A DNA stretch of 64,000 bases from Acinetobacter nosocomialis NIPH 2119 (GCF_000368085.1 NZ_KB849239.1:1707082-1771081), one strand, 5' to 3'; counted from the stretch's first letter, positions 17,779 through 26,911 are shown. Numbers and translations: made by a program. The notes: a model not told the origin generated them from the letters alone.

Positions 17779-19072
17779 ACTTAGCCTGAATTATGAGTGT
17801 GATAATTACGAATAACGAAGGTATTGCAGCAATCACAAATAATTGGGTAATAACCAGAAATTGAGAAAGATACCCGCCAAATAACGGCCCAATAACCGAA
17901 CCCAAACGGGCAATTCCGATACTCCAACCCACCCCTGTAGTACGAAGTGAAACTGGGTAATAACTGGCAGACAAAGCATTAATGGCAGGTTGCCCACCAA
18001 CAATGGCAAAGCCAGCAATAAATATAATTATAAACAATAAAACGATATGGCTAACAGCATAGCCAATTAAAGCAACACTAATCACTGCGACCAAAAAAAC
18101 AGGAATTAATACTTTATAAAATCCAGTCTTATCAATTTTAAGGCCCATCACAACACTACCGATTGTACCGCCTAATTGTAGGGTGGAGCCGATCATTAAT
18201 GCCTGATTTAATGATAGCCCTGACTCTTTGGCCAAAGTCGGTAGCCAGTTCGACAGGAAATAAAGGCTGATCATATTTAAAATACTGATGATCCAGATGG
18301 AATAGGTAAAAAACGCACGCTTATTTTTAAACAACTCTAGCGGCGACTTTTTAACCTCAACTTCAGTGTTATTAATGATTTTTATTTCTGAATTAAACGT
18401 TAGTGCGGGATAAAACTTCTTTAACCAAAATAAAATTTTAGGGGTGTTTTTGTTGTCTTCACTCAAAAAATATAAAGACTCTGGCATTTTAAAGAATGTA
18501 ATAAAGAAAATAATTAAAGGGATAATTCCGCCAAAATAGAAAATCGACTGCCAACCGCCCCAAGGAACCAATAAGGCTGATATACCGCCCCCTAGCATTG
18601 CCCCAACCGTATAGCCACAAGATATAACCATCATGGTAAAAATACGAGATTTATATGGAACTATTTCGGAGCTATAAGCCATCACATTTGGCATGATACC
18701 GCCTAAAAAAACTCCTGTAATAAAGCGAATTACGGTCAATTGCTCGATATTGCCTACATGTGGTGTTAACAACATTAATATCGAAAACATAAAGGTCGAG
18801 ATGAGCAGTATGGGACGGCGGCCAAACCGATCAGAAAGTGAACTTAATAAAAATGATCCGACAAATAAACCAAATAAGCTTGCGCTAAACACAACGCCGA
18901 GCATGGTTTTTTGAACGCCCCAGTCTTCTATAATCATTGGAGCAGCGTAAGCCATGGACTGAATGTCATAACCATCCATAATCATCAGCAATAAACAGGT
19001 GACCAGAATAAATTTTTGATAACGCCCAACTTTCTGCTGATTGATCAAATCACTTAATGCAACTTCTTTCAT
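17768..19072 (-). CDS. MFS transporter, aromatic acid:H+ symporter type
   Basis: A 434-residue 12-TM major facilitator. The loop motif SDRFGRRPILL lies between TM2 and TM3, and DGYDIQSMAYAAP in TM1 is the DGxD signature of the AAHS family (PcaK, BenK, VanK, MhpT), which imports protonated aromatic or hydroxy-acids. No catabolic genes are adjacent. Strong AAGGGAA ribosome site. A double dyad upstream and a TetR gene in the same direction suggest repression by that TetR until substrate is present. Confidence 0.85.
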   Translation of the reverse strand: MKEVALSDLINQQKVGRYQKFILVTCLLLMIMDGYDIQSMAYAAPMIIEDWGVQKTMLGVVFSASLFGLFVGSFLLSSLSDRFGRRPILLISTFMFSILMLLTPHVGNIEQLTVIRFITGVFLGGIMPNVMAYSSEIVPYKSRIFTMMVISCGYTVGAMLGGGISALLVPWGGWQSIFYFGGIIPLIIFFITFFKMPESLYFLSEDNKNTPKILFWLKKFYPALTFNSEIKIINNTEVEVKKSPLELFKNKRAFFTYSIWIISILNMISLYFLSNWLPTLAKESGLSLNQALMIGSTLQLGGTIGSVVMGLKIDKTGFYKVLIPVFLVAVISVALIGYAVSHIVLLFIIIFIAGFAIVGGQPAINALSASYYPVSLRTTGVGWSIGIARLGSVIGPLFGGYLSQFLVITQLFVIAAIPSLFVIITLIIQAKYRS

Positions 19073-19114
19073 GGTATTCCCTTCTCCATGACGCGCTTTA
19101 AATTAATTCCATTT

Positions 19115-19150
19115 TTACGATATACGTAATCGATTTACGATTAGCGTAAA
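19115..19150. promoter_or_regulatory. tandem dyad operators, likely for the adjacent TetR
   Basis: Two similar inverted repeats, TTACG-ATATA-CGTAA (19115-19129) and TTTACG-ATTAG-CGTAAA (19134-19150), lie about 20 bp apart in the MFS promoter region. Confidence 0.7.
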
Positions 19151-19241
19151 TAAAATAACACACCTCATCTCACGGCGTCTATGGTCTGCTCATCTGATAA
19201 CAATCAAGCAAACCATATTCCCCTTTATTTAAATAACTCGT

Positions 19242-19805
19242 TTACTTCAAACAAATAGGTTTAAAAAAGCAGTCCATCGCCATATCCCTGCTCTCTACAC
19301 TATCTGTACTTAAAAACTCAAACATTAAGCCATCTATTAAGTTTAAAACCATGTCGGCATCGGGTTTTAATACACTCATTTCTAAGCTAAAAATCAGTTC
19401 AAAAATTTCACGGGTCAGCCATTTTCTATACTCAACTGCCATACGGTAAGCCTGCGGGTAAACCACTTTAATTTCAAAAAAAGCCTTAAGTAATAAGTGG
19501 TACAGGCTGTTAGAGTTAACATGTAAGACCACGATTTCTTTGAGCTTATCAATGGGTGTGCGGTAATGGCTTGAATAGATAATGGCGAGCACCTCTTCTT
19601 TAAGCAGGCTTTTCTGAAAGGCAATACACATTTCAATCAGCCCTTCTTTTGAACGAAAATAGTTATATAGCGTCGCCTTGGGTACTTCGCACTGTTTGGC
19701 AATCAGATCTACACCTGCTGTGTGAAAGCCATAAGTGGTAAATAGACCAATAGCCGTTCGAATAATATGTAATTTTTTGGAAGAGATTTCTAAATAATTT
19801 GGCAT
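19242..19805 (-). CDS. TetR family repressor
   Basis: A 187-residue regulator. Residues about 8-55 are the TetR helix-turn-helix (RTAIGLFTTYGFHTAGVDLI, then PKATLYNYFRSKEGLI); the rest is a helical ligand-binding domain. Start taken at 19805 (MPNYLEISSKK), because the longer in-frame reading to 19898 adds a basic, unlikely N terminus. It precedes the AAHS transporter in the same orientation, with two dyads between them, so it is the probable regulator of that transporter. Confidence 0.85.
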   Translation of the reverse strand: MPNYLEISSKKLHIIRTAIGLFTTYGFHTAGVDLIAKQCEVPKATLYNYFRSKEGLIEMCIAFQKSLLKEEVLAIIYSSHYRTPIDKLKEIVVLHVNSNSLYHLLLKAFFEIKVVYPQAYRMAVEYRKWLTREIFELIFSLEMSVLKPDADMVLNLIDGLMFEFLSTDSVESRDMAMDCFFKPICLK

Positions 19806-19937
19806 AGTTTTACCGTTATAAATTTTTGTTGTTTCTAAACGAGATACTTTTTTGGGAGAAAAAAGGCACAGCAAAGCCATAAAGACTGTGCTTGGCACAT
19901 CTCAAGTTCTTTTGTTGCTAAGTTTTAAATAAAAATG

Positions 19938-20300
19938 ACTTACGGCCTGAAAACCTGAGGGCGTTCAAGCTGCTTTAATTTTTAAGCTGTGTCGTTAAAG
20001 CTTTTGGCATGGGCTGCCAAGAAATAATGGATGTGCAAAGCCAACTCCTTTTTATTGGGAGTTCTGCCAGACATTAAAATTATGGTGGCAGAACGAGAAA
20101 GGGTTGACAGACTGGTAGGACTCCAGCACACACGAATGTGTCCCTCTCCCGTCCTACCGCTACGGGAGGGAACGAGAAGTACACATAGAACTATCCCTCA
20201 GAAAGGAATAAATCTGATGCGGTCCTAAGTGGTCTGTCAAAACCACCTGGCAATGTAGGCCAGTTCAGAAAGGATATTATCCGAGACTCCTGCCGTCAAG
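19938..20300 (+). ncRNA. candidate large structured noncoding RNA
   Basis: This intergenic block is visibly richer in G/C than its surroundings and packed with complementary segments. Helices: TTGGCA/TGCCAA (20004-20009, 20015-20020); GTTCTGCCA/TGGCAGAAC (20061-20069, 20086-20094); long-range TTGACAGAC/GTCTGTCAA (20104-20112, 20232-20240); GGTAGGAC/GTCCTACC (20114-20121, 20151-20158); ACACA/TGTGT with a 4-nt loop (20128-20132, 20137-20141); CTCCCGT/ACGGGAG (20146-20152, 20162-20168), competing with the previous one; CTGGC/GCCAG (20247-20251, 20259-20263); GGAT/ATCC (20272-20275, 20279-20282). Unpaired stretches are purine-rich on the plus strand (GAGAAAG, CAGAAAGG), which favours that strand. 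It matches no RNA class that I recognise (not RNase P, tmRNA, 6S or SRP). Ends are approximate. Confidence 0.5.
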
Positions 20301-20403
20301 CACACAAAATGACATTTGCTTTAAAATAACGCATTAAAAAGTAAGGATAAATAATGAGTGAATTATTGTTAAATTAGGGTTTATAAAGTGGTGAGATCAA
20401 GCC

Positions 20404-20438
20404 ATAAAAAATCCCGCAGCCTATTGCGGGATTTTTTG
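20404..20438. terminator. bidirectional terminator
   Basis: AAAAAATCCCGCA-GCCTAT-TGCGGGATTTTTT with tracts on both sides, 3' of the His-rich gene and also downstream of the structured block on the plus strand. Confidence 0.85.
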
Positions 20439-20450
20439 TAGTGAGTTGAA

Positions 20451-20687
20451 TTACATATGACCACGTCCGTGGCTATGCATATCAGACCCGTGATCGCCAT
20501 GGGCTTTATTATGATAGTAGCCCTTACCATGATGATTACCACGATAAGCATAAGCTTTACCATAATGACTGCCGTGATAAGCATGTCCATAACCATGATG
20601 TGAGCCGTGGTAAGCATGGCCTTTTGCAAAGGTTGGAGCAGAAAGCGCGATGACTAATGCGGCGAAAATATACTTAATGTACTTCAT
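20451..20687 (-). CDS. small secreted His/Gly/Tyr-rich protein
   Basis: A 78-residue protein. Signal peptide MKYIKYIFAALVIALSAPTFA is followed by a mature part built from short repeats of the type GHAYHGSHHGYGHAYHGSHY and ending HSHGRGHM. The density of His suggests metal (Zn, Cu, Ni) binding in the periplasm; this is inference from composition. Start at 20687 follows AAAGGAATTTATT; the longer reading to 20732 lacks a signal peptide start. Single gene with its own terminator. Confidence 0.75.
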   Translation of the reverse strand: MKYIKYIFAALVIALSAPTFAKGHAYHGSHHGYGHAYHGSHYGKAYAYRGNHHGKGYYHNKAHGDHGSDMHSHGRGHM

Positions 20688-20821
20688 AATAAATTCCTTT
20701 TTATTGTAGTACTGGAATTTAAAGTAATACATAAATGTATAACTCGTATCAATAGATGATCTGTACTGGAGTGTAAAGTTGACTAAGCAAAAATAGGCTT
20801 ACTTATTCGTTTTTAACCCAA

Positions 20822-20850
20822 TAAAAAAACCGCGATTAGACGGTTTTTTA
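20822..20850. terminator. terminator after paralogue copy 2
   Basis: AACCG-CGATTAGA-CGGTT flanked by A-run and T-run (AAAAAAACCG / CGGTTTTTTA). Confidence 0.75.
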
Positions 20851-20866
20851 TAAGTACACTCAACCA

Positions 20867-21322
20867 TTACTTCTTCAAAGTTTTCATAAATGCTTGTGAA
20901 TTAAAATAGTCGGTAATTTCTTCACCTTGATTTAAAACCTTTTCCTTTGGAACAGTTAAAAAATCTAGTTCTGATTCGAGACTAATAAATTCAGGAATAT
21001 ATTTCTTAATTGGTGGTGGCGGTTTGGGCCCACCCTCCGTAATTTTTTCAACAAATCCAGCTAGCCATAAAATATATTCGTCTTCCATACTATGGTGTGG
21101 AATAAGGCTAACATCTATTTTTACTTTACATTCACTTAACGGTTTTGTTAAAGCTTCTTCGAAATCAATGTAGTTATACTTTAATTTGAATACACTCCCC
21201 GTGATCTCTTTACGTATAAAAATCATTAAATTATTAAGATTTTCAATAGTGTCATCTGAAAAAAGCTCAACGTCTTTAACTTTCCTATACACACTTTCTG
21301 CAATAGCTAAGTATTGTGGCAT
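20867..21322 (-). CDS. uncharacterised ~150-aa protein, paralogue family copy 2
   Basis: A 151-residue relative of the proteins at 3005 and 40189, starting MPQYLAIAESVYRKVKD. It keeps FKLKYNYIDFEEALTKPLSE, the EYILWLAGF-EKITEGG block and a C-terminal YFNSQAFM, but differs in the Pro-rich linker (GPKPPPPIKKYIP) and is more divergent than the other two are from each other. Starts after AAGGAAAAACCTTA. Function unknown; no signal peptide or membrane segment. Confidence 0.75.
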   Translation of the reverse strand: MPQYLAIAESVYRKVKDVELFSDDTIENLNNLMIFIRKEITGSVFKLKYNYIDFEEALTKPLSECKVKIDVSLIPHHSMEDEYILWLAGFVEKITEGGPKPPPPIKKYIPEFISLESELDFLTVPKEKVLNQGEEITDYFNSQAFMKTLKK

Positions 21323-21598
21323 TAAGGTTTTTCCTTATCTTTGAAGCGGTGTTAGGTGTCTTTCAAAGTAAGTATGCTTCAAGTTATATTTCAACTTGTA
21401 ATCTTATGTAACAACAAGTAACTATTGTTAATTATTTGTTAAAATTTAGTTAATAAATGACCATTTTTTGTTTTGCTTTAAGCTTTTTTTAATTTTGTAA
21501 TATAAAAAAAGCTCATATAACATTGGATTGCGTGATTTTTATCATTAATAAAATAATATACCTTTATCTTCTATACTTTCTATTAATTAATTTTTCAA

Positions 21599-22972
21599 CT
21601 ACTTATGAAAATATGGCAACTGTTTAATAAAGTCATTTAAAGGCATTGGACAACCCCATAAATAGCCTTGAAATTCAGTACAGCCATTACTTTTAAAAGC
21701 GTTAAATTGTTCAATCGTTTCTATTCCTTCTACAAGCACACGAAGGTTTAAGTCTAAACCGATTTTAATAATACCCGTGACCAGTTTATTGCTACGCTTA
21801 TCATCCAAAGCAGCTTGTACAAAACTTCGATCAATCTTGATTTGACTCATAGGCATTTTTTGTAAATAGCTTAAAGATGAATACCCTGTACCAAAATCAT
21901 CAAGTGAAAGCTGAATGCCATGTCTAGACAAAAAATTCATTTTTTCGATCATGCTTGCACAATTATTTAAGGCAATATTTTCAGTAATTTCTAAAATGAG
22001 CCGAGATGGATTTATGTCATATTTTTGAACCATACCTATCACGGTTTGCTCAAAAAGTGGCTGCATAAAATGATCGGCACTAATATTAATTGAAAGTGTA
22101 AGATCTTTAGTTTCTTCTTTTTTGCTCCAGTCTTGCAAAACTTTACAGGCTTCAACTAATACCCATTCCCCTATCTCTGGCATTAACCCAAACGTTTGTG
22201 CTGCCGGAATAAAGTCTTGAGTAGGTATATATCCTAAAGTTGGATGGTGCCATCTTAACAAGGCTTCAGCACCTATTAACGTTTCAGATGAATTGATTTG
22301 CGGTTGATAAAAAAGTTCAAACTGTTCTTTAGCAAGTGCCGAACGTAAGTCATGTACCATGCTATTTTCGATTTGTATCTCTAATTGCATGGTATAAATT
22401 GAAATACAAATCATCAGCGTAGCAACACCAGTTGCAATCCATCCGCCATGATTACGAATATCTTCAGGTAAAGGTGCTGCACTATTGAGAGTAAAAGAGG
22501 TCGCGCTAAAAAATATAAAGCATCCAATCGACAATAAAATTAAAAGAATTTGTAAAAAGCTTGGGTCTCTGCGGTAATTTAAATACCCCAATATTGCTCC
22601 GGCTGGTAAAAACAAGTGAGCGACTTGAGGGCGATGAGGTGTAGCGATATCAAAAAATAAGCAAAAGATGACCGGAAAAACCAGTAAAACCATTTGCGAT
22701 AAAAGTATGCCCGCTGAAATCCGGTTTATATAAATGAGAAAAAGACTAAATATGGAAATTAATGTGAAAGTGATATCTATGTAAACAATGAGCCATAGGT
22801 TTGCAAATGCAAAATAAATAGTCCAAAACAAACAAAAAATAATACAAATGAAGATATTGGCTTTAGCTGCAATTGTAAGCTGTTGGTCCTTTACAGTACG
22901 GTAATTTTTTTTGCGTTTTTTAAAGTAAGACGAAGCTATCATAAATAAATCAACCGTAAAATATTTCTTCAA
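21599..22972 (-). CDS. membrane-anchored EAL-domain c-di-GMP phosphodiesterase
   Basis: A 457-residue protein. The N-terminal ~190 residues hold several hydrophobic segments (about seven), followed by an EAL domain. Key elements are intact: GAEALLRW (EAL motif), LSINISADHF, LEITEN, LDDFGTGYSSLSYL, KIDRSFV and VEGIET, so it should hydrolyse c-di-GMP to pGpG. There is no GGDEF domain. Start is uncertain: TTG at 22972 follows GGGGGTC, while an ATG at 22942 would drop ten residues. Monocistronic; a role in biofilm/motility control is family knowledge. Confidence 0.85.
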   Translation of the reverse strand: MKKYFTVDLFMIASSYFKKRKKNYRTVKDQQLTIAAKANIFICIIFCLFWTIYFAFANLWLIVYIDITFTLISIFSLFLIYINRISAGILLSQMVLLVFPVIFCLFFDIATPHRPQVAHLFLPAGAILGYLNYRRDPSFLQILLILLSIGCFIFFSATSFTLNSAAPLPEDIRNHGGWIATGVATLMICISIYTMQLEIQIENSMVHDLRSALAKEQFELFYQPQINSSETLIGAEALLRWHHPTLGYIPTQDFIPAAQTFGLMPEIGEWVLVEACKVLQDWSKKEETKDLTLSINISADHFMQPLFEQTVIGMVQKYDINPSRLILEITENIALNNCASMIEKMNFLSRHGIQLSLDDFGTGYSSLSYLQKMPMSQIKIDRSFVQAALDDKRSNKLVTGIIKIGLDLNLRVLVEGIETIEQFNAFKSNGCTEFQGYLWGCPMPLNDFIKQLPYFHK

Positions 22973-23337
22973 AGACCCCCAACTTGGTCATTGATACTCC
23001 ATTTCAATGTTTACCAATAAAGCGTAATATTTTCGTCCTTTATTATTTGTAATCATTATTTTGATATTAGGTATTATTCTATCGTAGTAGTAAAGCCTAT
23101 TAGGTCACTTGAACGATACTGCTTTTTAAACACCTTATAATTTTAAAGTATCATGATCTAACGATACATGCCTCTGCGACTTAGGTACAGTCCCTAACTC
23201 GTGAAAAATTAGGCGAATTCTAAAGAATTTTCTGTATTGTCATCTTTATCACCCACCGTGAGCGCATAAGCCGACCTGCCATATAGGCATAAAAATAGCT
23301 GGATCGGCTGCAAAACCGTCCAGCTCATGAATGTGTA
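22973..23337. other. intergenic region with exchanger terminator
   Basis: No gene seen in 365 bp. The right part holds the terminator hairpin of the cation-exchanger gene (23297-23325); the left part is promoter sequence for the EAL gene, with no recognisable regulator site. Confidence 0.4.
23291..23325 (-). terminator. Rho-independent terminator of the exchanger gene
   Basis: AGCTGGA / TCCAGCT with GC-rich inner pairs, followed on the minus strand by ATTTTTAT. Confidence 0.65.
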
Positions 23338-24336
23338 TTAGAGATAAATCACAACAAGAATTGCAAAAACACCGTACAGTGCACTGACTGCAACCAATGA
23401 TCGATCATCGACTGCACCACGGCGGAATAAATTCCACAGGAACACAATGGCTAGTGCAGTAATAATGCCAGATGCTAATAGCAATGTATCAAAGCGCCAC
23501 GGCGTAAAGAAAATACCTAGTGCACTTGGTATGGTGGCCTGAATCATCATGGCACCAGAAATATTTGCTAAAGCCAAACGCTCTTTACCTTGGCGCACCC
23601 AAATCAACGCATTCATAATTTCGGGTAATTCGGTCGCAACCGGACTAAGCAACAAAGCAACCAGATGCGGTGGCCAACTTAATGCTGTACCAATCGCTTC
23701 AAGCTGAGCAACGAAAGTATGTGAAGCGATACTAATCACGACTAAAGCCAGCAGTACTTGCAGACCAGCCCACCCTAGGGATGGTTCGGCTGTATTTGGA
23801 CGAAACTTGAGAGGTTCAAGTTCTTCTTCATCGGCAGATGTGTCAGCTTCCTTAATCTCACGCCAAACATAAGCTGCATAAGCTGCTAAAAATAGCACGC
23901 CTAACCACGGCTTAATGGCAAATGCGACTAAACCAAGTGCTACTTTTAAAACAAAGATGGCAAGAAAAGAAACTTGGTCTCGGCTTAAACGGGCGTAATC
24001 AACTTGTACTTTATGTGAAGTTCGAGCCAACTTTTTACGATGAAGAATTAATACCAGACCGACTACGGCATAACCTAAAGTCGCTAGAACCAATGGGCCA
24101 CCCATTGCAGCTCCAACACCAAGATCTTTTTGCTCTGGGGTATTGCCAAATACGACCGCCATGAAAGTGACTGCACTTTCAGGTAAGGCTGTACCGAAAG
24201 CTGCGAGTACGGAACCTACTGCAGTTGCACCTAGATTAAGGCGCTTACCGAACCATTCGATACCATTGACGAAATATTCACAGGCGAGATAAATCGCTGC
24301 GGCGGACACAAAGAATAAGATAAAAGTGAGGAGCAT
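23338..24336 (-). CDS. Ca2+/cation exchanger family membrane protein under riboswitch control
   Basis: A 332-residue polytopic protein of the CaCA exchanger superfamily. Two inverted halves each carry an alpha-repeat: GSVLAAFGTALPESAVTF in the first and HLVALLLSPVATELPEIMNA in the second; the acidic residues of PES and PEI are the ion ligands. A charged cytoplasmic loop (DTSADEEELEP) joins the halves. Start placed at 24336 (MLLTFILFF), after GGAAC, so that the preceding riboswitch remains untranslated. Given that riboswitch, export of Mn2+ (or Ca2+/Mn2+) is the likely job. Confidence 0.85.
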   Translation of the reverse strand: MLLTFILFFVSAAAIYLACEYFVNGIEWFGKRLNLGATAVGSVLAAFGTALPESAVTFMAVVFGNTPEQKDLGVGAAMGGPLVLATLGYAVVGLVLILHRKKLARTSHKVQVDYARLSRDQVSFLAIFVLKVALGLVAFAIKPWLGVLFLAAYAAYVWREIKEADTSADEEELEPLKFRPNTAEPSLGWAGLQVLLALVVISIASHTFVAQLEAIGTALSWPPHLVALLLSPVATELPEIMNALIWVRQGKERLALANISGAMMIQATIPSALGIFFTPWRFDTLLLASGIITALAIVFLWNLFRRGAVDDRSLVAVSALYGVFAILVVIYL

Positions 24337-24369
24337 AGGAATAGTTCCAGCCGGGCGAATAAGAAACCA

Positions 24370-24545
24370 TTGGCGCGTCAACACGCCTCGCCCGACTAGC
24401 AAAGCACGTTGCGGCCAAAGGTCTCGCCTAGCTCATACTGTATATACAGTGGCTGAACACGCCATGAGATACTCATCTCAAGTTTGTTGACGTGGTCTTC
24501 CTAGCTGGGTACTAGGAATGGCTACTCCCCAATGACAATGGGTGA
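24370..24545 (-). promoter_or_regulatory. yybP-ykoY (Mn2+) riboswitch
   Basis: Read on the minus strand, the leader carries conserved marks of the yybP-ykoY class: GGGGAGTAGCC at the 5' side (24520-24530), GGCGAGACC (24420-24428), and the GTCGGGCGAGGC segment near 24385-24396. A helix between CGTCAACA (24484-24491) and TGTTGACG (24376-24383) closes the element, and an ACTGTATATACAGT palindrome caps an internal stem. Known members sense Mn2+ and turn on efflux genes, which fits the exchanger gene downstream. Confidence 0.8.
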
Positions 24546-24603
24546 AGTTTACCAGTGATTTAAACGTAACTCTACAAAGATAGTCAGACAAAATCACAAG
24601 AGC

Positions 24604-25797
24604 TTATAAAAAGACATGAAAACGTTTAGCCAGTTTCTTTTGCAGAACAATCACAAGAACTGGGAACCCTGCTGCTGAAATTGCACATATCGCTAGTAAC
24701 GTATTTACACTTTGTGGCGTCATACCCTGTTCAGGCAATAAAAAAGCAGATAAGAAAAATGCAACGGTTGTCATTAAATACATGATGGATGTCTGTAATG
24801 AAGAAAATCCAGCTCGTTGTTGGTCGTTAGGAAACTGAATCGTAAGTACTGAAGATGACACCAAACGGCTGTAAGATGCACCGAGAAATAAACTAATAAA
24901 TAACGCTGCATGCTGATAGCCTAGCATTGGTATTAGCAAACTCAGTATAAAAACAATGGTTGAACCTGTACCCAGCACTAAAGCAGAAAAATGAGAAGTT
25001 AATACTCCTGTAATTTTTGTAGATAGGTAACCTATAACACCTCCACTGAAAAAAAGCCAAGGCAATAGATTTTGTGAAGCACCCAACTGCTGAATCATTA
25101 AGGGTGCCAAAATAGGAATGACGAGCATAGGACTAAACTGTACGAGTGCATTAGCAGAGGCGAACAATAATGTGTTCATATCCAGAGGCAGCGCACGAGG
25201 CGTATCTAAATAGACTTGGTCTTTGGGTATAATGGATACAATTAATGGCAATGCCAACACACACAATGCACTTATGAGCCACAAAGCCACATGCCAACCA
25301 TAGTGAGTGCATAGAAATAATATGGTAGGCATTCCGACAATACTTACTATTGAAAATGATGCAATCACCGTCGCTAACATTTTCCCTCGTAAATTAGGCG
25401 GTGCGTTGTTTATTAATATACTTATACCCACTCCCATTGTGGTACCGCCGACCAACCCTGCACAAAATCGAAGTACAAGTAGCAGACTAAAACTGGATGT
25501 GCAGGTAGTCAAAAATGTGAGTAGACCTAGTAGCGCCATATTAATAATCAAAAACCGCTTTTTATTGAAATGATCAATCCAGTAAAAAGCAATAATTCCC
25601 GAAAGAACGGCGCCAAGCGTATACATCCCTGAAACATAACCTGAGAATGATACTGGCACTGCGAAATCTGTCGCCATAAAAACAAAAATAGGATTGAACA
25701 CCATATATTCCAGTGCATTCATGAACTGGACGAAAGCAATTACAGTGGCTATCCGCATGAGGACTTTATAATTAAACGTCTGTGTGGCTAGGGACAT
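24604..25797 (-). CDS. MFS transporter (DHA1-like)
   Basis: A 397-residue major facilitator with twelve predicted hydrophobic helices, beginning MSLATQTFNYKVLMRIATVI. Motif A is degenerate (FYWIDHFNKKRFLI), and TM4-5 contain GGTTMGVGISILINN. Fits drug/metabolite proton antiporters of the DHA1 group; substrate unknown. It is divergent from the LysR gene at 25900 with about 100 bp between, so that regulator probably controls it. Confidence 0.85.
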   Translation of the reverse strand: MSLATQTFNYKVLMRIATVIAFVQFMNALEYMVFNPIFVFMATDFAVPVSFSGYVSGMYTLGAVLSGIIAFYWIDHFNKKRFLIINMALLGLLTFLTTCTSSFSLLLVLRFCAGLVGGTTMGVGISILINNAPPNLRGKMLATVIASFSIVSIVGMPTILFLCTHYGWHVALWLISALCVLALPLIVSIIPKDQVYLDTPRALPLDMNTLLFASANALVQFSPMLVIPILAPLMIQQLGASQNLLPWLFFSGGVIGYLSTKITGVLTSHFSALVLGTGSTIVFILSLLIPMLGYQHAALFISLFLGASYSRLVSSSVLTIQFPNDQQRAGFSSLQTSIMYLMTTVAFFLSAFLLPEQGMTPQSVNTLLAICAISAAGFPVLVIVLQKKLAKRFHVFL

Positions 25798-25899
25798 CGC
25801 AGTAACCTATAGATAAAAGATGTCCGAGTTTAACTGCTATCAATAGTATTGATTATATGGTAGAAATGGCTTTTATTATTATCAAATATGGGACAATTG

Positions 25900-26811
25900 A
25901 TGCGTCCGGCTCTAGATTTTAATACCCTGAAAGTATTTATTGCTGTGGTTGAAAAAGAAAGTTTTGTGGGTGCATCGAAACTGCTTGAAATGCCAACATC
26001 AAACGTGAGTCGCTGCATTTCTCAGTTAGAAGAAAAACTCGATCTTCAGCTCATTGAGCGTAGTACTCGACATATGAAACTCACTCAGGCAGGGCAGCTA
26101 CTCTATACCAGAGCAAAGCCATTACTCGAAGCACTTGAGCAAACGGAGACAGAGTTAACGTTGCGGCAAATGCAGCTTAAAGGTCCTTTACGGATCTGTA
26201 TTCCCAACGAAATAGGCCCTGCACTGCTAGGTTCTGTGATTGCAGAATTCGCCTGTCAGTATCCAGACTTAGAAATCAGCTGTGTCACAAATTTGTCGGG
26301 TTTTGAATCTCTGCGAGATGATTTGGATTTAGCGATTATTATTAGCCGCGGTCAGATGGATAACAGTGACTACATCGCTCGTCATCTGGTGACTATCCCT
26401 TGCACGATTGTTGCAGCCCCTTCTCTCATTCAGCGTTATGGCACCCCTACTCGTATCGAGCAATTTGAAGAGTTGCCCTGTATTACAACAGTCAGTGCAC
26501 TCAAAGGCGCTCCTTGGCAATTTGTCAATAAAAAGGGAGAATTCGAGACCATTAAGGTTAAAGGACATTATCGAGTAAACAGCGGAGAGATGGCAGGACA
26601 AGCTGCTGTAGCAGGTATCGGTTTTGCAATTCTATCGAAACAAACTTGCCAACCCTACATTAGCGACGGACGGCTAGTCGAGATTGAGTTTGAACAAAAG
26701 GCAGCCCCTTTGCAGTTATTCGCACTGTATTCAAATCGTCGTTACTTACCCGCTAAAACAAGAGCGCTCATTGACTTCATACATCAAAAATTGAGTCATA
26801 TTTCTTTATAA
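25900..26811 (+). CDS. LysR family regulator
   Basis: A 303-residue LysR protein: N-terminal winged helix (LDFNTLKVFIAVVEKESF, then PTSNVSRCISQLEEKL), linker helix and two-lobed effector domain. ATG at 25900 follows GGGACAA at suitable spacing; an in-frame ATG at 25888 is also possible and would add four residues. Divergent from the MFS gene, which is its most likely target. Confidence 0.9.
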   Translation: MRPALDFNTLKVFIAVVEKESFVGASKLLEMPTSNVSRCISQLEEKLDLQLIERSTRHMKLTQAGQLLYTRAKPLLEALEQTETELTLRQMQLKGPLRICIPNEIGPALLGSVIAEFACQYPDLEISCVTNLSGFESLRDDLDLAIIISRGQMDNSDYIARHLVTIPCTIVAAPSLIQRYGTPTRIEQFEELPCITTVSALKGAPWQFVNKKGEFETIKVKGHYRVNSGEMAGQAAVAGIGFAILSKQTCQPYISDGRLVEIEFEQKAAPLQLFALYSNRRYLPAKTRALIDFIHQKLSHISL

Positions 26812-26911
26812 AATTGGGCTTTCCACAAACAAGTCCAAACCAATATATTTCACTATATGGCTTTGAGTTTGTTTATCTAATACTGTTATACCAAAGTTAT
26901 TAAAAATCATA

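Noticed and set aside
20031..20228. 65-codon plus-strand ORF inside the structured block
   Set aside because: Codon use and composition look random, and the stretch is better explained by RNA helices that cross the frame.
19938..20300. RNase P RNA, tmRNA or 6S RNA for the structured block
   Set aside because: Universal core motifs of these RNAs (for example GAGGAAAGTCC of RNase P) are not present.
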